Positions 25,801 to 37,800 of a stretch of 64,000 nucleotides of DNA are shown here, in pieces; positions within the stretch are counted from its first letter, which is position 1, and every line of letters starts with the position of its first letter. Under the pieces are notes generated by a model, which searched no databases, was not told the DNA's origin, and saw only the letters and a program-made list of their open reading frames with translations. Source of the stretch: Branchiostoma floridae (Eukaryota > Chordata > Leptocardii > Amphioxiformes > Branchiostomatidae); NCBI RefSeq assembly GCF_000003815.2, contig NC_049984.1, positions 10,400,460 through 10,464,459 of the forward strand. The letters run 5' to 3'. The position numbers were made by a program, and so were the translations under genes.

Positions 25801-28800
25801 AGCCTGAAATCGCCATCGCAGCCAATCGTACGATTCTTGTGACCGGGGCTTAAGCCGTGAAAACAGATCCTCTGATACTCCTCATTGGACAGTAACGCAT
25901 CACCTTGTCCAGACCCCTGTGGGGCCCGGCGTGAAAACCACGGAAACAAGAGGATTTGGGGATGCTGCAAGCCCAAACTGCCGAGAGCTGGGAGTTATGT
26001 CCTGTAAGATTTACTACCACGCCGCTGCTTCGTAGCGTTTCTAATGGCCGTTTTGCCTAAGGTAATCCATCGTAAAACCCAGCGGGAAACGGAAAATGCC
26101 AGAGAATAGTTATCTTAAAAAGATAAACTTGAACGAGTCAGCGATGCTTCACAAAGAGACAAAGGGGAGCTTGCTGGAGATGCATTTTGTACATTTTGAT
26201 ATCAAGCTTGTTAAACGTGGATAGCATAATTGCCATTGATATATTTGCTGCATTTGAACGTGGTGCTCTATTGTGTTTGGCTTGATGGTAACGCTACAGT
26301 TGACGCCTGTTTTAATGTCTTTGACGACACGAGGTACGGATCTCCCGAATTGAATCCTAAGAGTAAAAGAATGAAAAAAAAAACAAAGTGGTGGTTATGG
26401 GACAACGTAAGGGGATATAACGTCATACTTAAAGGATGATAGGACACAATACTTAAGAGGATACATGTAAGACTCTTGACATCAATAGGACTTAGAACAT
26501 CATTCTTAAAAGGGTAGGGCTTAGGACATCGAACTTAAAGGATGAAAGGACATTATGCGTAAGGGGATAGGACTTCATCTTTCAGGACATCTTAGAAACT
26601 CGGCGACATCTTCGAAAATCGATGTGAATGTCACTGAAGTCACCTGGCAGTGTTCATGGAACCGAATGCATGTATGTCGTAATTTGTAGTGACCAGGTCT
26701 TCAGAGGAGGGGGCATCAAGTTCATGGTCAGACTTTAAAAGACCATATTGCTAAGATTGTAGCGTACGTAGGCACTTCATATATTCAAAGAGCTGAATGA
26801 TGACTTCGAGGTTCATATCGACCGAAATGGACCGGGGTTAGGGGATTTCCAGACATTGATGGACACCATTCTGCAAGACGTCAACCGAAAGCCTCTTTTA
26901 AATGTATCGCTTTGACATTGACTGGGTTCAAAATGTCCAATGATGGACAGCACACACCGGGCTTAATGCACGGACAGATGGTGATGGGCACCATCCTTCA
27001 AGATGCTATCATGAAAAATTGTCATATGCGGCACAGCTTTAGTCAGGAGATCTCTCACGTGTCAGTTAGATTAGCGGCTTTGAGAGTTGACCACACAACC
27101 ACTTTTGCAAGCTATTTCAGCTGGGACTGTTCCACGACACTCAATTGCATGACACGAAAAAGGAACGAAATAATACGGCGCATTCGTGTTGTGAAACGTG
27201 CAGTGGCTGACGAGTCATACAACTGGACCACAGACCAATACTCTGCAAATATCCGCTCAGATGCTAGCCTGGGTACCATCCGGGTAGCAGTTATCTACAT
27301 GAAAAATGAAGATATAGTTTTGGGTGTGTCTGCCTGTCTGTCTGTCTGTTTGTGTTTCCTGATTTTTATAGTCAGCATAACTCATAACATTCGGCTTTTT
27401 TAAATATCTTTTGACCTGGATGTGCTATGGCATTGCTTTTTGGTGGCAGATAGCTTGAGACGTGAGCAATACGTGGTGTTTATCTCCTATGTTTGCTTCT
27501 GCTACAGCAAGAAGCAACTGTATATACTATAGTGTATAATAAACGCCGGAGCGAACTACTTTCCGGATGGTACCCATGCTGAAATTTAAAAGATACACCA
27601 ACCAACAACCACCACCCCCTCCCCCCACCCCGAAGCTCGTTGTTTTCCGGCCCTCATGTACTCATATGACCCTTCAAAGGCATAACATCACCAGACCCGA
27701 ATGTTGACAGTAGCCCGGCCTGCAGGATGTACCATAACCGACATTGATCCCGTCGCGAGGCGGCTCAACTCGGACTCCGACTGGTCGATTGTGACTGATG
27801 CTGAGTATTTTGTTGCCAATACGGCGGACAGTCTGTATATGAAAAACATATTTTCCATGCTCTGCTATTGTTTATGCTATGGGCGCTTTCGACAAGCCCA
27901 GTTTATTGCTGGATCAGTTGCTGAAACACCTGTATTGAACATCAGATAGCGGATATATGTAGGTGACTTTCCTTATCTGCTAATATCTGACAAAAATATG
28001 AGACATGGGAATCTGAATTATCTTTCAGTGTAATGAGCATTTTCATGATGACATGAAACATAACATTCATATTACTATCTAATGATCCATATGTTCATCA
28101 TTATTATGATCGTGTCATCGGCAATAGTATAAAACATAACAATACTGTTGCTATGTAATTGTACGATTTGAATTGAAATGAAAAACTGCCTCAAATAGAC
28201 ACTGCAGTTAGACAATAAACTTCATAATTTACTGTCGTGCTGCTGTACACTATAAAGTAAAAGTGCAGGCCTGACGCAAGCACGGCGTCACAGCTCTGCG
28301 ATGCTGAAGGCGCTAAGCTGTTTAAGAAGGTGTGCGTACGAAGAAGCTGTAAACTTGATGACTACTCCCAGTTTATTTATTACACTATGTACGACTGTCA
28401 ACAATCAAGATTGCAATCATGATTGCATGGTTCCAAAAAGTTACATCTAAGGAAGTTCGAGTTTACTTTTAGTTTAGGAATGATATGAATGAGGCACACA
28501 TCTGTAGTGTGAAAACTAATAGCACTAAAGGTGGTATCTCACTGCACTTGGGGCATGGGTGCGGCACTGCGGAGTTCGAAAGATTACTCAACGAATTTCA
28601 GAAATAAAGAATTTTCTTACGTTTTGTGTATTTTGTGGTGTTTTGAGTCATACTTTCACGTAATACGCATTTTCTAAATTATAAAAATTCGGCGAAAATA
28701 ACACAACAGTGCCGCAGTGAACGAACCCCGCAGTGCCGCACCGGTGCCCCAAGTGCAGTGAGATACTACCTTAACGGTGCTTCACTACGTCCTTCTTTGT

Positions 28801-31800
28801 CTAAATCAGCTCCAAATGTTTCTCCCCTCGTTCTGTGGCTTGACCATCACCCCCCCTCCCCCTTCAAGTCAACTTTGGCAGTTATCTTAAAGCACATGTC
28901 TCCTCTAGATCCGTTTTCAAAAATTACTTTGTTGTTGATGTGCATAACCTGACCTTTCTTCTTTTTTCTTAAAGCACTACACCCTTATCGTCTTTCTATG
29001 TTGCAGCAAAGCTTTCCTGCAATCCTTTGATAAGAGCTTTATAGGCGTGGATATAGCCGTGTCGTTTTATGTAGATTGGTATTGCAAAAGAAGAATCATC
29101 CAATATTCTCCCTCAACGCATTTGTGATTTTTCTGAATTCATATTATCTTCTGATGCACTTATCAATTCTCCAACGTCACATTCTCCTTCAAATGCACTT
29201 ATCAGTTGTTGTTTTTCATAGAAGCGATAAGAGGCTTCTAATTTCACGTCACTTCACGCTTCTTACACACCGGTGAACTCTCAGTTAAAGTAGAGACATG
29301 TTGCCGCCGTTTAGGATTCGGAAGATTTATCTGGCACAACGGCGGTTACGGATGAGGTATGGTCATTAAGTGGGAACGTCTAGTTTGATATGTTAATGAT
29401 TGCTATTTGAAGCAGGAGAATTGAGGATCGCTTGCTAGATAAAAGTGTAATCATTATTTTTACTTTAGGAGACGTCGGGATTGATATCAAGGCCAATGTT
29501 GAAGTTATGTTATAGTCTGAGTTACGTTGTCGCTCATCAAGTAGGGCAAAAGAAGAAAAAGACATATTTCCCCTGGAATAACTAATCTGGTAGTATAGGC
29601 TCTCCTGGTGAATAAAAATGATTTACCAAGATTTGCTATATACCTTGTCAAAAGTAATTTATATGCTAGTAATAAAACTTTTTCTCTTCGTTAATAGGTA
29701 ATATGCGAGGCATTGGGGCAACGCAGTTGTCTCAACTACGTTTTTAAAAAACCTAAGTCACTATACTTGGGGCACCGGTGCGGCACTGCGGAGTTCGTAG
29801 ATGACTCAACACATTTCAGAGATAAAGAACGATTTTTCTTACGTTTTGTGTAATTTGTCATAATTCTACGTAGTACGCAAAATGGCGAAATAACAAAACA
29901 ATGCTGCAGTACCACAAACAGTCCGGTCGAACCCCTGTTTGGAAATGTGACGCTAGCCTTACCAGAGTCTGAAATGTCAAGAGTGGGCTCAGACCAGAAT
30001 CACTTATCATCCAGCTGATTGCGGACGAATTGATTTCACATCACCAAATACTTCTTCCTGGATGTTTCGCACCTTCCCAGAGGGCGCCATTCCAAGTCCC
30101 ATGGTCATCGCCCGAGCGGCGCTCTCGTTATTGGATCTGCTGCCGACGGCCTGACGGATGGACTCCGATGAACAAACGAGGGGAATGGTTGTTCCGATAT
30201 CGAACCTCAACTTGTAGATCTCATTTCGTTCTGTCGATACTTCCAGGAGGAAACTTGTTACAGCTTCAAAAGTAGACATTACCAAGGACTGACCCCAAGG
30301 CAGGGCTTACATGTATCCAGCGCTTAGGTTTTGAAATCAAACGTGGAACCGTTACTACATTTAAAAAAAATAGGTTTACATTTGTTTAAGTCAGAATTTA
30401 GCCATTTGTTTTCTTTGCTCCTTTTTCACTGATATTTACAATCTTTGGCCGACTTGGACTGTAAGAAACACATGACAAATACAAGTTGCCGTCTTATTTC
30501 TCGGACGCCAGAAGTCTAGGTTAAGAAATAAAGAATGATTGAAATGCATATTAATTGGACACACCATAGGGCAGTATCACAAAACCACACTGCAACAGAG
30601 TCGAACAAGATACGAGTGAGGAGGAACTCCAAAGCTTTGATTCACATCAGATTCAGTACTTTTATGGTTTCCTGTATCCCTGGCTTCGTCCAAAGCTATC
30701 AAGTTTACAGCGCTGGTACTTGTGCACCATATGAACAATGAGATACAACAAATTCCTGTGGAAGAGAATAATCGCAAACATGGGAAACGGGTAAAAGATA
30801 GTGCTGGTTAGAATGTATTATATCCTTGCTTGATATTCTGTGTGCGCGTGTGCAAGTGGTGGCTGCCAGGGTGAGACTTTGAACGATGAGCCCTCGACTT
30901 TAATTCCCAACCGCTACTCCGTCTTCGGCAGTACAGTAGCAGTTCGTGTTGGGACTTGAAGCCACACAGGCTCGAGGAGGAGCGAAACTTTCATCAGACT
31001 TCCAGAACTCATTTGTACAAGACGAACGGTCTAATCAGCCTGGACCAAATAACTTCCGGAACTTCCGGACAAATTCGTCAAATGGTCTCAAACTGATTCA
31101 GCAAGCTCTTTGGAAGACTTTCAAAGTGCTGGCTTTGATATGCGTTTTGGTCAGATTATGAATATTTCATAGTCAAAGATGGTAAGATAAATTATAAGCA
31201 TAGCTACGCACAGCGTGGCAATCAGTCTATTACTTTACCAAGCAAGCATAATCAGTTATGTCCCGAAACGAATGATATTTGAGTACATAAAAGAGTTTTG
31301 AAAATTATTTGACGATTAGGAATAATAAAAAGCCATCGTGAAAATGCTATGTGAGTAGAAACTGCTGTCGCTATGTCAGATACGGTTTGGCAAATGACAT
31401 ATACAGACCCATTCTCCTCAGCTATAACGTTAAGATTGATGTTCGTATATGCATTTGTGGCGCAGAAGAGAGTGTGAGTGCCAATGCCACGGAAACTTAT
31501 CAGCGCCACTCCAGTCTTGTCAGTCCCTTGCTTTATTTTACGGCTATGAATGAGGGATAAACTCGGATCGCTTACACCAGTCGTATCGGTATTGCCTTAA
31601 AAAAACTGGCCATTGAGTTCTACAAAGTCATATATTTACACATAATTGCCACGCGTGGGACCACAGCTCGTCATTCACAGACTTATAGCAGTCTTGACAT
31701 CACGTATCACTGTTAATGTATTCAAGTCACGGTCTCCCATCTCCTGTTATTTTGCACGTTCTTTATCTAACACCCAAGGTATGCGAGACGTGCTTTTCGG

Positions 31801-34800
31801 AGGACGATGCCAGTTCAAACTAACGATGAATCGCAAATAGGTCGTGTGGTTAGATATCCAGGTACATCAACACACGCTTCTCCATCCGACTAACCTGAAA
31901 AAAATGGTTAGAATGGATCCGACATGTTGACTTTGATTTATAAAGCTCACTTTCGACCAGAGGGGGATCTCTGAGCGATCGTACAGCGAGCAAGATTGGA
32001 TTAGTGCCTAACCCTTGACTTTATAATTGGAATATAACGTGGAACGATGATTTAAAAGACGACAAAGAACATAAAACATAAGAAAATTCTTCAGCAATGA
32101 AATTCGTTGAGCGCTTTGTCAAATCTTTGAGCGCCCAGTTGTCGCAACGCGGTCGCAGTCTCTGATCGGAAGGGGGAGTAAGTAGGTACATATTTTAAGA
32201 TTCTGACAACCTTGCTCATGATATTCTCCAGATTGTCAGTTTCAGGACAGAATCATAGAATGAAAATATTTGATACTAGAATGGCCATGAACACTGAAAA
32301 AAGGAGGAGATTGTAGGATTGTGCGTAATTTATTAGCTAGACTCTTGAAAATTGTTTGATAGCAAACTTGCAAAGATGGCAGTCCTACATCCAAGAGGGG
32401 CGCTCGTTTGTTTATGGAAAGGTCGCTGACACTGTACGTGCTGAATGAATGTATCTAATTCTCATAAATGATGATGAGCCACTACTGGCGGATGGGCGCC
32501 CCGTTTACAACAAAGAAAGATTTCACGGAGAAACGTAATCACTCCCCAGGGTTATACGCTGTGTCTTGACTGATCTAGTCTAGTCGGCGTTTTCATATTG
32601 CTTGCGCGCTCACTTTCTGATTTGTGGAATATCCATGCAATTTGCCACTGATGTGAAATAGGCGATATTTGAGTTTGTGATGGATTTGTGCTAGCTAGCC
32701 TCCGTGGATAGTTAGTCAAATAGTAGAAATTGGAATAGCACGATGGGGGAGTCGGCTGGCCATAGGAGTCAGTATGCGACCCAAATTTTGCCAGTTGACA
32801 ATAAGGGATGGGGGCGATTCCTTAAACGCTATGCAGACATTACTGCAAAATAGTTGGTAGTTGCAAGTAGTTGTTGCAACGGCAGGTGTTATTATATGTC
32901 AGTTGAATTGACAATTGTTATAGCGACTTATCGAATCACACCTGACAGAAAACATCCGTGTTGAAGGTGTAACCTACAATGCAAGGCATCGGTGAAAGGA
33001 CGTGGTATATGGACGGTGCATTGCTCCATCCAGGCTACAGATTTATCATGTTGCTACCGACCTTGTACGAGGGGGGTTCAATAAGTTCTTTGCCTCACCA
33101 AGAAATAACAAGCACAACTCAGATTTTCAGGCACAACTTCATAGTATGAAGTCTTTTATCAATATCCTCCAAATTTCAAATCATTGGAGTCATTACTTTC
33201 CAGGCATTCGTTTTTCCTAAATTAGAAGGTAAGTGGCGAGAAAAAAGTTGTGTGAATTGTGATCAGACATGTGTGGGTCTAGTTTCCCATGCCATAAATT
33301 AACAAAAGACGTTGTCAAAATGTTTGATAATGATTCTCTTCCTATTTCAAGCAAAAAGAATTGGGTTTCTAACTTCCAGCAGCGCAAATTGACCCACACA
33401 CTCAGGTCAGGTCAATTGTCCACGTTTTTTTCCTTCTCCCTCACCTAACGTTACTGGGTGTCGCCTGCAAAGTAATGATCACACTAATTTGAATTTTGGT
33501 ACATATTTATGTAAGACTTTATACTTGACATCTATGCTTCGAAATCTGAGCTGTGCTTATTTTTTCTCGGTAAAGTCGGGGACTTATTGATAACCCCACG
33601 TACATGTATAAAGTCTTATATAAATGTGTACCAAAATTCAAATTATTGTGATCATCATGTTGCAGGCGACACCCAGTAACGTTAGGTAATGGATAACGAA
33701 AAAAAAAAGGTGGACAATTGATCTGCAACCTGAGGTGTGAGGTCAAATTGTCTGATCACACTTCACCCTTCTTTTTCTCCCCACTTACCTTCTAATTTAG
33801 AAAAAACGAATGCCTGGAAAGTAATGACTCCAATGATTTGTAATTTGGAGGATATTGATAAAAGACTTCATACTATGAAGTTGTGCCTGAAAATCTGAGT
33901 TGTGCTTGTTATTTCTTGGTGAGGCAAAGAACTTATTGAACCCCCCTCGTACTGTTTGCCGTCGGTTTTACCTAGGGACGACCATGTGACACTACGTGTA
34001 CAAGAGGTAGTATTGAACCGTTGGAGAACAGGGGACAACTCAACTTAAACTTACCGTTAACGTTCTGTTGACTTTTCCCAAAGAAACGGACCTTTCCTGC
34101 AGGCAGTGAAATGTTTAAGTGGTTTTGAGGAGCACAGCGGAAAGGGAACAGCGCCTCTAGAGGTAATCATGGGGCTTGAGATGGATCATTAGAGGATTAC
34201 ACGGATTGGTTTTCCCTCAAAGGAAATAGGTGCAGTGCAGAGCAGTAGTAGATCGGGAGAGAACTGGAAAATGCATTTGCCAGCAAATGCATGATATTTC
34301 TCTGCCAAGTTTTGTTATCAGATTCTAACAAATCATTCTATTTAAGTTGATTTATCGTTTAGATTGCTTACAACGTAGTAGGCACCACTGTTAAAACATG
34401 GAAGGACTTTTTTAATGACTTGTATGTCAAGACATACCAGGGTACGTAGTTTCCATCTGAAAGTTATTGTCGGTGAGTGACCCCTCAATGGAATTGACTG
34501 TGTCTATTTTATATATGACCCCCCTCATAGTAGTTGTTTCAATGCATTTCTTGTCCCCTACATGATGTAGTCTTGACATTTGGGTGGAAGATAGCTTGTG
34601 GCAAGTTTGAGCCCCCTAACATTGGATTTTGGAAGTGCAGGGGCATTTTTGTCAATGCATTCCAATGAGGATAACTGAAGAAAGGAACGACAGATTGCCA
34701 TCTATTTTATACATGGTTTCCCCTCGTACCTGTGTATAGTGTCCGCACTCCCGCCCCTCGTTACAATGCAGCGTGTCGAAGTGGTAGTCCACCACCTCCC

Positions 34801-37800
34801 CGTACCAGTCCTGGATGGGCTGCGGGCTGCGCGACATCCTGGGGGAGCCCTTCCACAGGTTCTGTCCGATCTGCCCGTACGGCGGAGACTCCACGTCCAC
34901 CTGCCCGTGCTCAAACTCGCACTTGTCCGCCCAGGCCTGCGACATGGCCGCCAGCTCGTCATGCCACTTCTGAAAACGAACACAGAAAAGAAAAGATATG
35001 AATGTTTCATACACTTTAATACAAAACAGGAGTTGCTTTTGATAAGGCCCCCTTTCCACCGGACGGCGATCGCGATGGGTTCTTGCTACGACCTAAATAG
35101 GATATGTGTATCCTTCGCTTTTACACTGGGTACATCATACAAAATGTAAAAGTGTGACCGAGAAAACAACAAAACACTCGAAGTGTAAAAAGCTTCGTTT
35201 CTTTTCTATACAATTCGTTGAGAGATATGTCGAATTCTAGGTCACAGAGAGGGCACGGCGAGAGCGCCATTCTGTTGGAAAGGGGGTACAAGCAAATTGC
35301 AATTGAGACAGCTAGTCCCAACCCCCAACGCTGCCTACTCTACATAGGATAGCAAAGATTTACTGGGCCATCAAAAGAAATCAATGCTTTGCTCTGGTTG
35401 CTTTGCTGGGTTTATAACTTTCGAAGATACAAGAATCATATATAATAGCATGTGCCTCAGGCCTAGCTAATAACATGAAGAGATATGAATCAGTATTCGC
35501 CAGTCACAGTTCCGCTTTATAAAGACTTAAAACTATTGAAAGAAAGAAATAGCGTCGGCGTTTTCAGTTCCCTCACGTCTTGAGCTTAAAACAGGAGCCG
35601 TGATAATTTCCACACCTGAAGGACGAGGATTGGACCGCCTTTCGATTCCATCCTTTCAGCCCTTGTTTAAAAGCTATCATTTTCCCAGCGGGCACGCCAC
35701 GTTTGTTTTTCGCGAATGCTCCCCATCTGGGCTACATGGAAATCACGACGTGCTAAACGTACAGTATAAACAGGATAAGGTTGTCATATATATTGTGTAG
35801 ATATTCTGTGAATGCCTCCACGACATTCTGCAAAGAAAACCAAATCACTAGACGTGTTTTGACAGTTTATCGCTTCACTGGTAGAAATTTTTGCCTTTAG
35901 CCGTGTGAACAACATCTGATGTATTTCCATCGTCAGGGACATCTAATAAGTGAGAACAAATATGCCCTGCACACAATCTTGTGCCGTTCGATAATCACAC
36001 CAAAATAGCTCGGATCTGAGTTAGCGGCTGTTATAACAAATGCCCGATTCCTGCCGTTGAAAATGGCCTTCAGTAATGTTGCTCTGACGACTATTGAAAA
36101 ATCGATGTCTGGAACGCCTGTAAAATCGCATGAGCATCAATAATGCTTCTTTCTTTCTTTCTTTCTTTCTTTATTGACGATGAGACATGTCATTACAAGG
36201 GTCTGCCTAGGCAGCTTTGGGCTGGTAGCGGCAGAACCTACAAAAATACGGACGAACATACAAAGAAGTCATACAATATAATACAATAAAATAATCAATG
36301 ATTAAAAGGTGTCATGCAACTATACAGATTGATCTATACCATTTGTCAGCTAACTTAAAAGATTGGAGTAGGTGGAAGGTCAGTATACTATCATACGGGT
36401 TTAATATTAAAATCCTGACAGGAGGTGGCTTCTGCAACGGGCTTTGAACTGTGGGAAAGTGGTGGAGTCGGTGATGTGGTTTGGTAGGTTGTTCCACAGT
36501 CTGGAGGTATATGGAATAAAGCTGTTGCTGTATGTTGTAGTTCTGCAGCGAGGGATATGGAGGTGTGAAGAGTTTCGCAGACGAAGCTGGGTTTGGGTTT
36601 GTCTTGTTTGAGGGATGAGTGGTTGCAGGTGGGGTGGTACAGTGCCGGTAACCAGTTTGTACATGATGACTAGACGGTGATAGTCTCGCCTAGTTGAGAG
36701 CCTGTCCCATCCAAGCTCTTGAAGCACGTCCGAGTAGGGTGTTCTTGGTGCTGCACCTGTAACTAGGCGGCCTGCATGGTACTGTACGCGCTCTAGTACT
36801 TTGGAGGCGGCTACACTCATGTTGGTGAAGAGGATGGAGGCATACTCCAGCCTAGGTCGCACAAGGGTAAGGTAAGCCAGTTCCAGTGCTTCCTTGGACA
36901 ACGCTTCTTTTGTGTTTTGATGCACATTTGCCTGTTACGTTGGAGATGTGCAGGGAACACTGGTATTGTGTAAGATAACAGAGATGGATAGCTTCTTGCA
37001 ATACGCACAATCCCAATGAAGAGAAAACATTTCTTCCGTTGCTCAATCCTGATATCTGCTTAGAGATTAGATAAAGAGTGCTCACTGGAGAACATGCCAT
37101 TGAACATCTTCCGTGAGTCAGTACCTGATAACAGAGAAAACATATCGTCATCGCTTTTGCAACAGCGTTATATTGAGTGCAGTAACACAGCCTCTGGCAA
37201 TGACAATTAAATAGTGCTCACTATATCTTTGCTGTGTATCCTTCAAGTCCGGTTATCAAACCAGAACTTAGATTGTCAGACTCTAGATCTGACTATGTTT
37301 TTGTCTCCAAATCCTAAATCGGGAATATAATGCAGTTTTGCATGAGATGTTATGATGAAATAGATGACGTGCCTCAACAACAAAAAAATCGAGTGTACAT
37401 GATAATGCTGATGTTTGAAACACACAGGGTCCGTAAACGCTTTGCTGTAAACCGCCGTTGGAGCCGCAGTCACATGTGATTGGTTTCACTTGCTATTGTT
37501 GCTGCAACTCTTGCCGTTCACCGTGGCATAAAGGCTTACGTGTATCAGTGCCCATTTATGATCCTTTCACCACGCTATCAACACTTCACTTTAAGGTTGG
37601 TGTTTCGTTTTATGATCCAATTACCACCAGTACTCTGACTGTTAAGTTCAGTGGTTCTTTGTACGATTCTGAATGATTTAATCTCGACCCCAATACTGCG
37701 GAGTCATTGAATCGAACGGGCGCCAACTGATGCGAATCGTCTGCTCTTTTCAGTTTTACGACTTTGGGCGTTTATACGAGCAATGGCAGCACTGGAACCA

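Larger units (their letters stand above)
23822..34729 (-). other. CAP gene intron 2 (10.9 kb)
   Basis: A long intron holding a TTAA-bounded compound element (24744-25849), a degenerate minisatellite (about 26420-26620), R1 copies (about 27305-27485 and 34560-34660), family D MITE copies (28528-28772, about 29762-29918), a family A relative (about 31945-32178) and a large foldback element (33065-33952). The 163-codon plus-strand frame at 26912-27403 has no recognisable domain and runs into the R1 repeat. The remaining stretches show nothing I can support. Confidence 0.6.

Noticed and set aside
34732-35149. Plus-strand frames rich in Arg and Pro
   Set aside because: Antisense of CAP exon 2; GC-rich third positions keep the frames open.
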